Positions 1 through 7,321 of a stretch of 28,932 nt of DNA are shown here, in pieces. Source of the stretch: RGIG6353 sp964558655 (GTDB lineage Bacteria > Bacillota > Clostridia > Oscillospirales > SIG627); NCBI GenBank assembly GCA_964558655.1, contig CAZLEX010000020.1, positions 1 to 28,932 of the forward strand, in the 5' to 3' direction. Under the pieces are notes generated by a model. It ran no database searches and was not told where the DNA came from. It was given only the letters and a program-made list of their open reading frames with translations. How positions within the stretch are numbered: the first letter of the stretch is position 1; each line of letters starts with the position of its first letter. The position numbers and the translations under genes are program-made.

Positions 1-29
1 TTAGAATATTTGATTTGAAATTCCGTCAT
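1..29 (-). CDS. 5' end of an unidentified leftward gene, cut by the window edge
   Basis: Only nine full codons are visible, reading MTEFQIKYS, so no family can be named. The ATG is supported by a GGAG ribosome site nine bases upstream and by a consensus promoter at 70-98 pointing the same way. The leader is short, about 35 bases. The operator-like repeats around the promoter suggest a tightly regulated gene, possibly an autoregulated repressor, but that is inference from the promoter and not from the protein. Confidence 0.55.
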
Positions 30-55
30 CTGTATTTTCTCCGTTTATATGTGAA

Positions 56-141
56 ATATCCTATACTTAATTATATGGGATATATCCTATTTTGTCAATA
101 GATTTTTTCAAAATATTTTCATTAAAATCTTATATCCCATA
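56..141. promoter_or_regulatory. Cluster of ATATCC(T/C)ATA half-sites, candidate operator
   Basis: Related ten-base elements occur at 56-65 (ATATCCTATA), 74-83 (TATGGGATAT, inverted), 82-90 (ATATCCTAT) and 132-141 (ATATCCCATA). The middle two overlap head to head to make the palindrome at 78-87 in the promoter spacer. The first lies near the expected transcription start and the last lies upstream of the -35. This arrangement is typical of a dimeric repressor covering a promoter. I cannot name the regulator. Confidence 0.6.
70..98 (-). promoter_or_regulatory. Consensus sigma-A promoter reading leftward, with an internal palindrome
   Basis: On the minus strand TTGACA (93-98) and TATAAT (70-75) are separated by exactly 17 bases. 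Both hexamers match the consensus perfectly, so this should be a strong promoter unless repressed. The spacer contains the perfect palindrome GGATATATCC at 78-87. It drives the gene whose start codon lies at 27-29. Confidence 0.85.
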
Positions 142-169
142 AGTATCGGTTAAAAAGCCTGTTTTTGCG

Positions 170-310
170 TTACCGATTGGTTATTTTGATTTTCCGATTG
201 GTAACATTGCATAAATGATAGGAAGCCGCAAACATAACTTTGTGCAAATGTCATAAAATCAGACAGCAATCTCCGAAACTGATTGGATATAAGAAATTAC
301 CAATCGGAAA
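170..310. repeat. CCGATTGG repeat cluster downstream of queA
   Basis: CCGATTGGT occurs in direct orientation at 173-181 and 193-201, and inverted (CCAATCGG) at 300-307. The 14-base stretch 191-204 is a perfect inverted copy of 297-310. A partial copy, TGATTGG, lies at 280-286 and can pair with 300-306 as a short hairpin. The intergenic region 30-316 otherwise holds only the promoter described to its left. The repeats lie just past the queA stop codon and could form 3' end structure, but there is no clear U-tract terminator. Confidence 0.55.
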
Positions 311-316
311 CTTCTT

Positions 317-1399
317 CTATACAATAAGCATTGCATCGCCAAAAGAAAAAAATCTATACTTGCAATCAACCGCGTGTTTATACGCGTTCATTGTATTTTC
401 ATAACCGAGTTTCGCACAAACAAGCATTATCAAAGTACTTTCGGGTAAATGGAAATTTGTAATAAGCGAGTCGACAACAAAAAATTCTTTTCCGGGATAA
501 ATGAATATATCGGTGTATCCCGAATCCTTGCATATTTTGCCGTTTTTCAAATACGATCCTTCCAAAGTTCTGCACGAAGTCGTTCCTGCGGCAACAATTC
601 GTTTACCAGATGCCTTAGCTTTGTTAACTGCATCGGCGGTGGATTGCGGAATTTCATAATACTCGGAATGCATTTTATGGTCATCAATATTGTCGGATTT
701 CACCGGTCTGAAAGTTCCCAATCCCACATGAAGAATTACAGGAGCGATTATTACTCCTTTTTGTTTCAGTTTTTCCAGTAACTCCGGTGTAAAATGAAGT
801 CCCGCCGTAGGAGCTGCCGATGAACCCACTGTATCGGCGTATACCGTCTGATATTGATTTTTATCGCTGAGTTTTTCGGTTATATACGGCGGCAACGGCA
901 TTGTTCCCAATTCATCGAGTAACTGATAAAAATTATATTTTGATTTATCAAAATCAAACCGAATAAGTCTGTTACCCGTTTCGTAAACATCGGCAATTTC
1001 AGCAGTCATTAATCCTTTGCCGAGAGAAAATTTTTTGCCTATAAGTGCTTTTTTCCCGGGACGCACTATCGCCTCCCAATATTCTCCGTCATTACTTCCG
1101 GATTTTCTTTCAAGAAGTAAAATTTCAAGATGAGCTCCTTTGGCATTTTTATCATCATCTCTTATTTTTTCCGCAAAAAGTCTCGCCGGCAATACTTTGG
1201 AAGTATTAAGAACGAGCACATCTCCGGGATTTAAAAAATCAACAATATTGCGAAACACCTTATCTTCCAATTTACCGTTTCGGTGACAGACAAGAAGTCT
1301 TGCCATATCACGCACTTCTATCGGAGTTTGAGCAATAAGTTCTTGCGGCAAGTGATAATAATAACTGCTTTTCAGTTTTAAAAAATCCGTATTCCCCAC
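317..1399 (-). CDS. queA: S-adenosylmethionine:tRNA ribosyltransferase-isomerase (QueA)
   Basis: QueA transfers and rearranges the ribosyl part of SAM onto 7-aminomethyl-7-deazaguanine in tRNA to make epoxyqueuosine at wobble position 34, in the cytoplasm. The 360-residue protein has the family hallmarks: the N-terminal YHLPQELIAQTP segment, DVLVLNTSKVLPARL, the SAAPTAGLHFT motif, and HVGLGTFRPV. The length is slightly above the usual 340-355. The start is GTG, chosen because an AGGAGG ribosome site sits seven bases upstream. It is the last gene of the leftward block that begins at the SRP RNA, 34 bases after xseB. No other queuosine genes are nearby. Confidence 0.97.
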   Translation of the reverse strand: MGNTDFLKLKSSYYYHLPQELIAQTPIEVRDMARLLVCHRNGKLEDKVFRNIVDFLNPGDVLVLNTSKVLPARLFAEKIRDDDKNAKGAHLEILLLERKSGSNDGEYWEAIVRPGKKALIGKKFSLGKGLMTAEIADVYETGNRLIRFDFDKSKYNFYQLLDELGTMPLPPYITEKLSDKNQYQTVYADTVGSSAAPTAGLHFTPELLEKLKQKGVIIAPVILHVGLGTFRPVKSDNIDDHKMHSEYYEIPQSTADAVNKAKASGKRIVAAGTTSCRTLEGSYLKNGKICKDSGYTDIFIYPGKEFFVVDSLITNFHLPESTLIMLVCAKLGYENTMNAYKHAVDCKYRFFSFGDAMLIV

Positions 1400-1433
1400 G
1401 AACTTCCTCCTAATACAGTAAAAACATTTTCAA

Positions 1434-1685
1434 TTATTCGTCATTATCAACGCAAAAAGGTTTTATCACAACTTCTCCCACATCGTTTCGGGATAATATA
1501 CCCACCTTTTGCTGAGCTTGATCCAAAAGTTGAGAACACCTTTTCACAAGCAATACACCTTCCTCGTAAAGAGACAGCGATTCATCAAGAGGTGCTGTCT
1601 GATTTTCCAAAGAAGCAACAATTTTTTCAAGTTCCGAAAGAGCTTGTTCAAACTTCATTTCTTCTATCTTCGTTTTTTCTGCCAT
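1434..1685 (-). CDS. xseB: Exodeoxyribonuclease VII small subunit (XseB)
   Basis: XseB is the small helical subunit of exonuclease VII, which degrades single-stranded DNA from both ends together with XseA. The 83-residue sequence carries the family core: FEQALSELEKIVASLEN, then LDESLSLYEEGVLLVKRC, then a helix ending in the QAQQKV type of motif. The length is normal. It starts three bases after the xseA stop, with a GAGG ribosome site inside the end of xseA, so the two subunits are probably translationally coupled. Confidence 0.96.
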   Translation of the reverse strand: MAEKTKIEEMKFEQALSELEKIVASLENQTAPLDESLSLYEEGVLLVKRCSQLLDQAQQKVGILSRNDVGEVVIKPFCVDNDE

Positions 1686-1688
1686 AAA

Positions 1689-2897
1689 TTAAACCTCGCT
1701 TACATTTTCGACGAGTGCCTTAACGCTTCCGTCAACTGTTTTAAATTCAATCCTGTCACCTTTTTTTACATCTTTAACCGTTTTTATCAACTGTCCGTTT
1801 TCTTTATATACTGCGGAATATCCCCTTGCAATAACTTTAAGCGGATTGAGTGCTTCAAGAGAAGCTGTTTCAAGTTTCAAATTAGACATCTTATCTGTAA
1901 GAATAACTTTAAATCGCTCAAGCAATTTATCCGAAACACTGTCAAGAGTTAATCTTTTATCATCTATAAAAGCCTCCGGCGAGGATAAACAATGCTTTTT
2001 CGCTATCTCGGAGATCTGCGTTTCGAGTTTTGTAATTCTTCCGTTCAAATCTTTACGCATTACAGACAGCATAAGTTCAAGGCGTTCTTTTTCTTTAATA
2101 AAATCCGGCAAAGCAAGTTCTGCGGCGGCAGACGGAGTCGGTGCTCTCATATCGCTCACAAAATCGCTTATTGAAAAGTCGGTTTCATGCCCTACTGCCG
2201 AAATAATCGGTATATCCGACGAAAATATCGTCCTTGCCAAAGCTTCGTTGTTGAACGCCCAAAGTTCCTCCAGAGAGCCGCCGCCTCTTCCTATAATTAT
2301 CGTATCGACATGACACCTTGTATTAAAAAACTTTATTCCTTGAATTATCTGTTCCGGAGCGTTATCTCCTTGTACCAAACAAGGAAAAAGTATTATTTCT
2401 GTTAAAGGGAACCGCCTTTTTGAGACATTTATCATATCGCGTATTGCCGCACCGGTGGGAGAAGTTACAATGCCGATTTTTTTCGGATATCTCGGAATAG
2501 CTTTTTTATGAATCTCGTCAAACAAGCCTTCGTTTGACAATTTTTCTTTCAGCTGTTCAAACGCTATATATAATGCTCCTATACCGTCGGGATCCATGAA
2601 GTCTACATAAAGCTGATATGAACCGTCCTTAACATAAGAAGACAACCGCCCGTGAGCTATAACTTTCATTCCGTTTTCAGGTAAAAAAGTAAGTTTTTCC
2701 GAATTGTACCTAAACATTACAGAGCGTAAAACTCCGCCTTCGTCTTTCAGGGTAAAGTACATATGACCTGTTTTGTAATGATTGGTAAAATTGGATATTT
2801 CGCCTTTTACAAATACATCTCTCAAAAAAGAGGAAGCATCAAACATCCCCTTAACAAACTCGTTAACCTGTGTAACGGTCAAAATATTCTGTTCCAT
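1689..2897 (-). CDS. xseA: Exodeoxyribonuclease VII large subunit (XseA)
   Basis: This is the catalytic subunit of exonuclease VII, which makes oligonucleotides from single-stranded DNA in repair. At 402 residues it is typical of Bacillota. Residues 1-100 form the OB-fold DNA-binding domain (TVTQVNEFVKGMF, GEISNF, GHMYFTLKDE). The catalytic domain follows with ITSPTGAAIRD, GRGGGSLEELWAFNNE and GHETDFSISDFVSDMRAPTP, and then a long coiled-coil-like segment to about residue 340. The ATG has an AAGGT ribosome site about nine bases upstream. It follows the Kae1-like gene by six bases and precedes xseB. Confidence 0.97.
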   Translation of the reverse strand: MEQNILTVTQVNEFVKGMFDASSFLRDVFVKGEISNFTNHYKTGHMYFTLKDEGGVLRSVMFRYNSEKLTFLPENGMKVIAHGRLSSYVKDGSYQLYVDFMDPDGIGALYIAFEQLKEKLSNEGLFDEIHKKAIPRYPKKIGIVTSPTGAAIRDMINVSKRRFPLTEIILFPCLVQGDNAPEQIIQGIKFFNTRCHVDTIIIGRGGGSLEELWAFNNEALARTIFSSDIPIISAVGHETDFSISDFVSDMRAPTPSAAAELALPDFIKEKERLELMLSVMRKDLNGRITKLETQISEIAKKHCLSSPEAFIDDKRLTLDSVSDKLLERFKVILTDKMSNLKLETASLEALNPLKVIARGYSAVYKENGQLIKTVKDVKKGDRIEFKTVDGSVKALVENVSEV

Positions 2898-2903
2898 GAT
2901 TTT

Positions 2904-3845
2904 TTACCTTAACAAAAAATTATCGCGTGCAAGTGCCGCAATTCCTATTGAATTATCGGCAGAATAAACAGGCGGAGCAAAATACGCATCATAATGTGCA
3001 CAAACATACCGTCTGATAAGAGAGTTTGACGACACGCCACCGGAAAACAAAACCGGAAGTGCTTTATCCGAACGGTTACAAAGCATAACTTCTACAGCCT
3101 CCAAGCACACTTTCAGGACAAAGGAAGAAACCTCTTCTTTTGTTTTTCCTTCGTGCAGAAGATTCAATGCTTTATTTTCAAATCCCGATAAATTAATATG
3201 CTGTGATTTTTTTATATGAACATTAAAATTTATGAGGGATTCCGAAGCTAACTTCTCCATTTGAGCACCGCACGGAAAATCCAAGTGCATGGCAACGCCT
3301 ACTCTGTCAATCAACTGTCCGAGTGTTATATCGGCACTGTCCGACACAATAGTTACACTGTATCTTCCGTTATCTTTAAAAACTTCAAGTAACTCACAAG
3401 TGCCGCCCGATAAATGAAAACAGTAAAAATGAGAAACGGAAGAATCCATTCCGGAGCCCAACACAGCCGCACGAATATGTCCTTCCTGATGAGAAAAAGA
3501 ATAAAGCGGACAATTCACCGCATATGCAATCGAGGAGGCGGAAGTAACTCCGGATAAAAAGCAAGGCATATAGGAACCGTCAACCGAACGCGGAGAGGAA
3601 GATACTCCAACCGCACCGATAGTGAAATCGTTTTTACACAAAGTATGTACTTCATCGAAAACTTCGGACAAAAGAGAAGGCAAATTCTTTATATGCCAAA
3701 ATACCGCTTCACTCTGTCTTACGCCCTTCTCCCCCTGTCTGACGGCAACGGGAGTTTTTTTAAAGATAATTCTATCTTCATACATCGCAGTTACCGATGT
3801 AGTATAATTGCTGGTGTCAATCCCCAAAAATAAAAATTCGCTCAT
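2904..3845 (-). CDS. Kae1/TsaD-like paralogue of the ASKHA fold
   Basis: The 313-residue protein has the Kae1/TsaD (old peptidase M22) fold: LGIDTSNYTTSV at the N-terminus, a metal-site HxxxH (H119, H123 in SHQEGH), LSGGT near 146, FSGGVSSNSLIRR and a late ADNSIGIAALA segment with the expected third metal ligand Asp. True TsaD makes the threonylcarbamoyl-A37 modification of tRNA and normally has a DET-type box near the N-terminus, where this protein reads SNYT. It is therefore probably the shorter paralogue found in Clostridia and not the housekeeping enzyme; its substrate is unknown. It overlaps nusB by four bases (ATGA), indicating translational coupling. Confidence 0.82.
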   Translation of the reverse strand: MSEFLFLGIDTSNYTTSVTAMYEDRIIFKKTPVAVRQGEKGVRQSEAVFWHIKNLPSLLSEVFDEVHTLCKNDFTIGAVGVSSSPRSVDGSYMPCFLSGVTSASSIAYAVNCPLYSFSHQEGHIRAAVLGSGMDSSVSHFYCFHLSGGTCELLEVFKDNGRYSVTIVSDSADITLGQLIDRVGVAMHLDFPCGAQMEKLASESLINFNVHIKKSQHINLSGFENKALNLLHEGKTKEEVSSFVLKVCLEAVEVMLCNRSDKALPVLFSGGVSSNSLIRRYVCAHYDAYFAPPVYSADNSIGIAALARDNFLLR

Positions 3846-4255
3846 TTGTCGTCAAAATCGGTTGCCAAAGCACCGAGTACACCGTTAACAAAGGAAAAAG
3901 CCTTATCATCGTCAAAAGTCTTTGCAAGTTCAACGGCTTCATTGACGGCTATTTTTGTGGGAATATCGTCCTCATAGCATATTTCGTAAAGTGCAAGTCT
4001 CAGAATTGCACGGGAAACGCGGGATATCCTGTCCGAACTCCATCGCAACGATACCTGATCGATTTTTCCGTCAAGTTCTTCAAGATGTTCAAAAACGCCG
4101 AAAAAAGCCCTCTTTACATAAGCATCCCCGTCATACTCGGGAATCTGCTGACATTCGACGGCGTTTTTGAATATATCATCGCAAGATATATCCGAATTAA
4201 AATCCTTATCAAAAATTAAAGCAAATGCAATTTGCCTTGCGTCTCTTCTTTTCAT
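3842..4255 (-). CDS. nusB: Transcription antitermination factor NusB
   Basis: NusB binds boxA RNA with ribosomal protein S10 and supports antitermination of rRNA operons. The 137-residue all-helical protein shows the family start MKRRDARQIAFALIF and the C-terminal pattern RAILRLALYEICYEDDIPTK, then AVELAKTFDDDKAFSFVNGVLGAL. Length and motifs are normal. The ribosome site is weak: an AGGAA lies about 15 bases before the ATG, so translation may depend partly on coupling to recR, 22 bases upstream. The stop overlaps the next gene by four bases. Confidence 0.95.
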   Translation of the reverse strand: MKRRDARQIAFALIFDKDFNSDISCDDIFKNAVECQQIPEYDGDAYVKRAFFGVFEHLEELDGKIDQVSLRWSSDRISRVSRAILRLALYEICYEDDIPTKIAVNEAVELAKTFDDDKAFSFVNGVLGALATDFDDK

Positions 4256-4277
4256 AACAATTACAATTTTTCCTTAT

Positions 4278-4874
4278 TTAAATTTCCTGTCTGCCCTCTA
4301 TCGCACGCCAAAGCGTGAGATCATCTGTATATTCAAGTTCACCGCCCGCCGGAATTCCGTACGCAAGCCTTGACACTTTAACTCCGAAAGGTTTAAGCAG
4401 TTTTGAAATATACAAAGAGGTAGCCTCTCCCTCAACGCTGGGGTTAGTGGCAATTATAACTTCTTTGACATTCGAATCAATTCTGTGAAGAAGGTCTTTT
4501 ATGTTAAGCTGTTCCGGACCTATTCCGTCAGAAGGGGAAATAACACCTCCCAAAACATGAAAAAGCCCATCAAATTCACGAACTTTATCTATTGCCATAA
4601 CATCACTTGTGTTTTCAACAACGCAAATAATGCTTTGATCCCGTTCATCATCGGAACAGATATCGCAAATTTCCTTATCGGCTATATTGTGGCAAACCTT
4701 GCAAAAGAAAGTATCTTCTTTGGCACAAATAACCGCGTCGGAAAACTCTTTCACAGCATCATCGGACATATTTATAACCGCAAAAGCCATACGGACTGCC
4801 GATTTATATCCGACACCGGGCAACTGCCTGAATTTATCAACAAGGTTTTGAATAGGCGGAATGAAAGTATACAT
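4278..4874 (-). CDS. recR: Recombination mediator protein RecR
   Basis: RecR acts with RecF and RecO to load RecA on gapped DNA. The 198-residue protein has the N-terminal helix-hairpin-helix (LVDKFRQLPGVGYKSAVRMA), a C4 zinc finger (C58, C61, C70, C73) and a Toprim domain with VVENTSDVMAID, HVLGGVISPSDGIGP and ATNPSVEGEATS. The start is two bases after the ybaB stop. There is only a weak GGGA in front, so translation is probably coupled to ybaB. The order dnaX-ybaB-recR is the standard bacterial one. Confidence 0.97.
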   Translation of the reverse strand: MYTFIPPIQNLVDKFRQLPGVGYKSAVRMAFAVINMSDDAVKEFSDAVICAKEDTFFCKVCHNIADKEICDICSDDERDQSIICVVENTSDVMAIDKVREFDGLFHVLGGVISPSDGIGPEQLNIKDLLHRIDSNVKEVIIATNPSVEGEATSLYISKLLKPFGVKVSRLAYGIPAGGELEYTDDLTLWRAIEGRQEI

Positions 4875-4876
4875 AA

Positions 4877-5224
4877 TCAGAAAAGTCCCGGTATATTCAT
4901 TGATCCGGTAATTTTGGACATTTCATCGGCAGCGTCCTTTTCCACCGTTTTTATTGCTTCGTTAACAGCCGCAATCAAAATATCTTCAAGAGTCTCTATA
5001 TCTTCCGGATCGACAACATCCGGAGAAATGGAAATTGATTTTACCTCTTTTTTTCCGTTCATGGAAATCTTTACCATACCACCGCCGGCGCTAACTTCAT
5101 ATTCGCGGTTTTCGAGGTCTTCCTGCAGAACATTCATGTCCTCCTGCATTTTCTGTGCCTGTCTGAGCATTGCGTTCATGTTTTGCGGTCCCGAACCCAT
5201 TCCTTGCGGTAATCGTGCTTTCAT
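4877..5224 (-). CDS. ybaB: YbaB/EbfC-family nucleoid-associated protein
   Basis: Small DNA-binding protein of the YbaB/EbfC family, which forms dimers and binds DNA. Its role beside dnaX and recR is conserved but not fully understood. The 115 residues show the family features: an N-terminal Gly/Met/Gln-rich segment, an amphipathic helix (MLRQAQKMQEDMNVLQEDL), the GGGMVKISMNGKKEVKSISISP core and a C-terminal helix with EDILIAAVNEAIKT. The ATG is preceded by AAGGAG at good spacing. It lies between dnaX and recR in one operon. Confidence 0.95.
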   Translation of the reverse strand: MKARLPQGMGSGPQNMNAMLRQAQKMQEDMNVLQEDLENREYEVSAGGGMVKISMNGKKEVKSISISPDVVDPEDIETLEDILIAAVNEAIKTVEKDAADEMSKITGSMNIPGLF

Positions 5225-5238
5225 ATTATTACTCCTTA

Positions 5239-6780
5239 TCAGTTTTCAAATTTTAAAAGATCATCATTTTTGCTTTTATTTTCGCTGATTTTATCATCGT
5301 TTGATAGCAACTCAACTCTTTCGATCGTCGGATCGAGTTCTTTGGCAATTTCAAGAGCGGTTTTATCGGCTCCGGTCATCTTCATTGTTGACACGCCTAT
5401 TGAAGGACAATATATTTTCAGAGCATCTCCCGATTTTTTTATAAGTGCACTTTCGACAAAGAATTTATTCATAAATTCTCTCTCGCCGAAACGGCGTACA
5501 AACTCATTGACATATTCAAAAATATCGCGGTTGCTTTTTGTTTCCGACACTTTATCCGATTTAAGACTTGGTAATTTTGCCGTATCGGTATCGGTTTTTT
5601 TGCTTTTTTCTTTTTGAGGTGCTTTGTAATTGTTGTTTTCAATTAAATCTTCCAGCAATGAGATTCGCGTCTGAAGAGCATCACAGGAATCGGAAACGGA
5701 CGGTACTGTCATCTTTATAACAGCTATTTCGGCCGTAACTTTTTTATTCATGCCGAAAATGTGTGAGTCGGACAAAAAGTTCTCCGCCTCGCAAATAAAA
5801 TACTTTATCATTTGCGGCGTTGCCGAATCTGCGATTTCACGCAGTTTTTTCATTTCATCTTCCGAAGCGTTAACATAAATTGACGGCGAGGAAACATTCT
5901 GTATTATAAGTACATCACGGCAAAGCTCCAAAAGTTCCGTAAAGCACACTGTCAAATCTCCGTTTTTCGCATAAAGTTCTTCCAGAAGGGCAAGTGCTCT
6001 TGCAGTATTCTGCTTTGAAACGGAATAAAGTAGTTCAAGCAACTGTTCACGGTTTGAAAGTCCCAAAAGATTTATTACATACTCGGCTGTGATAAAAGTG
6101 TTTTTCGCCGCACAGGATTCCAACAAACTCAATGCATCACGCATGGCACCGTCCGAAAGATTAGCAATAACAAAAGCGGCCTCCCTTTCGATATTGATGC
6201 CTTCCGCCGAACAAATCGTCATGAGTCTGTCAACGATCTTTTCTTTTCTTATTCTGGAAAAATCGAACCGCTGACAGCGAGAGACAATCGTAGCCGGCAC
6301 TTTTTGCAGTTCCGTTGTGGCAAGTATAAAAACAGCGTGTTCGGGCGGCTCTTCAAGCGTTTTCAAAAGTGCGTTAAAAGCCTGCGTTGTAAGCATATGA
6401 ACTTCATCTATGATGTAAACCCGTTTTTTGAGAGATGCCGGAGGATAAATAACCTCATCGCAAAGATGACGAATATCGTCAACCTTATTGTTGGAAGCGG
6501 CGTCAAGCTCGACAACATCAACGGCGGTCGCGTTATTTATAGAAACACACGCATCACATTCATTGCAGGGATTACCGTTATGCAAGTTTGTACAATTAAC
6601 GGCTTTTGCAAGAAGCTTGGCACAGGTCGTTTTCCCCGTACCTCTTGACCCGCAAAAAAGGTATGCGTGCGACACCCTGTCCTGTTCCAGCTGAAACTGC
6701 AAAACAGAAGTAATATGGTCCTGACCGACCACATCACCGAAAATTTGAGGTCTCCATTTTCTGTATAAAGCCTGATACAT
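5239..6780 (-). CDS. dnaX: DNA polymerase III subunit gamma/tau
   Basis: DnaX is the ATPase core of the replicative clamp loader. The 513-residue protein begins MYQALYRKWRP; this ATG at 6780 is chosen because GGAG sits seven bases upstream, while the in-frame TTG at 6798 lacks a ribosome site. Visible parts are Walker A GSRGTGKT (44-51), the zinc cysteines C63, C72, C75, C78, the DEVH box (125-128), and the sensor and arginine-finger segment ATTELQKVPATIVSRCQRFDF. A charged, Lys-rich linker follows near 380-410 and then a C-terminal domain. It starts 23 bases after the SRP RNA, as in many Bacillota, and heads the dnaX-ybaB-recR genes. Confidence 0.97.
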   Translation of the reverse strand: MYQALYRKWRPQIFGDVVGQDHITSVLQFQLEQDRVSHAYLFCGSRGTGKTTCAKLLAKAVNCTNLHNGNPCNECDACVSINNATAVDVVELDAASNNKVDDIRHLCDEVIYPPASLKKRVYIIDEVHMLTTQAFNALLKTLEEPPEHAVFILATTELQKVPATIVSRCQRFDFSRIRKEKIVDRLMTICSAEGINIEREAAFVIANLSDGAMRDALSLLESCAAKNTFITAEYVINLLGLSNREQLLELLYSVSKQNTARALALLEELYAKNGDLTVCFTELLELCRDVLIIQNVSSPSIYVNASEDEMKKLREIADSATPQMIKYFICEAENFLSDSHIFGMNKKVTAEIAVIKMTVPSVSDSCDALQTRISLLEDLIENNNYKAPQKEKSKKTDTDTAKLPSLKSDKVSETKSNRDIFEYVNEFVRRFGEREFMNKFFVESALIKKSGDALKIYCPSIGVSTMKMTGADKTALEIAKELDPTIERVELLSNDDKISENKSKNDDLLKFEN

Positions 6781-6803
6781 AAAAAAGCTCCGTTTCAAGC
6801 ATT

Positions 6804-7106
6804 ACAGGATACGAATTGAGACCATGCACCTTAAAATCGAAACAACAAAAATGCACGCTTTCTCGGCTCAAAGCTCAGAACAGGAAACCTTACGGCACAT
6901 TAAAAAAACCGTTTAATGCTGCTTGGTCCCCCACCTGACATGTTTCGCAGCTTTTAATTGCGTAAGACCCATTCGTCACAGCCTCTTGACAAGTGCCGCT
7001 ACACATTTGTGCCCCTCTGATAAGGAATTACCCCTTGCTATAGCGGATTGCAAGCTACAAGGCACCGCTGACTCCCCGGTTAGCATGGTCTTAATTCATA
7101 TCCTGT
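6804..7106 (-). ncRNA. ffs: Signal recognition particle RNA, large (Bacillus) type
   Basis: The 4.5S/6S-type RNA scaffolds Ffh for co-translational targeting to the membrane. The minus strand contains the Alu-domain landmarks GGGGAG, GCGGTGCC, TGTA and GCAATCCGCT in the order of the B. subtilis RNA, and the Ffh-binding helix GTCAGG-TGG-GGGA-CCA-AGCAGC, with an ideal GNRA (GGGA) tetraloop. The ends pair: about 24 bases from 7106 downward pair with 6804-6827, with only two G-U pairs. The span of about 303 bases is longer than the 271-base mature B. subtilis RNA, so the end positions are estimates from this helix. A promoter lies at 7154-7182, and the transcript probably continues into dnaX after processing. 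Confidence 0.95.
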
Positions 7107-7153
7107 CAGTTTAGTAAATCAAAAAATAATTAAGGTTTCTCAAAACCCATAAC

Positions 7154-7182
7154 ATTATATCACAAAAAAGCATTAATATCAA
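7154..7182 (-). promoter_or_regulatory. Sigma-A promoter of the SRP RNA-dnaX operon
   Basis: TTGATA (7177-7182) and TATAAT (7154-7159) on the minus strand are 17 bases apart. Transcription would start near 7147, about 40 bases before the mature SRP RNA, which fits a precursor trimmed by RNase III. The leader holds a short hairpin (GGTTT-TGAG-AAACC) followed a few bases later by a run of T, but the stem is only five pairs. Confidence 0.85.
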
Positions 7183-7189
7183 TAGAAAA

Positions 7190-7277
7190 AAACATATTTT
7201 CGAAAAAAAGTCTGTATAAAGACAAACGGCGAAAAGCACCGTGATAAAGCGACACATAGCTTTTCACAGTGCTTTTC
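7190..7277 (-). terminator. Hairpin and T-run downstream of the LRR protein gene
   Basis: GAAAAGCAC at 7231-7239 pairs with GTGCTTTTC at 7269-7277, and the stem extends inward with one bulge to an eight-base loop. On the minus strand a run of seven T lies further downstream, around 7203-7209, preceded by a GTCT/AGAC mini-stem. The hairpin itself is strong, but it is not immediately followed by T, so which element terminates is unclear. It separates the LRR gene from the SRP promoter. Confidence 0.55.
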
Positions 7278-7321
7278 AAGGCTTCGATATTATTTATTTT
7301 CTTTGCCAATTCACTTGCTGT

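Noticed and set aside
170..310. CRISPR-like array from the CCGATTGG repeats
   Set aside because: Only three short copies, mixed orientation, irregular spacing, no cas genes.
4485..5288. Open frame of 267 codons on the plus strand opposite recR and ybaB
   Set aside because: It is fully antisense to two clear genes, has no ribosome site and no family resemblance; low-complexity Phe/Ser/Ile composition is typical of a shadow frame.
5580..5625. Programmed frameshift in dnaX at A-rich Lys codons, as in gamma/tau switching
   Set aside because: The A-run is preceded by C in the reading frame, so it does not form a good -1 slippery heptamer, and I see no supporting stem-loop; transcript slippage on seven A remains possible but unsupported.
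6923..7114. Small open frame on the plus strand between dnaX and the LRR gene
   Set aside because: The region is SRP RNA on the other strand, with clear helices and Alu-domain motifs; the frame has no ribosome site.
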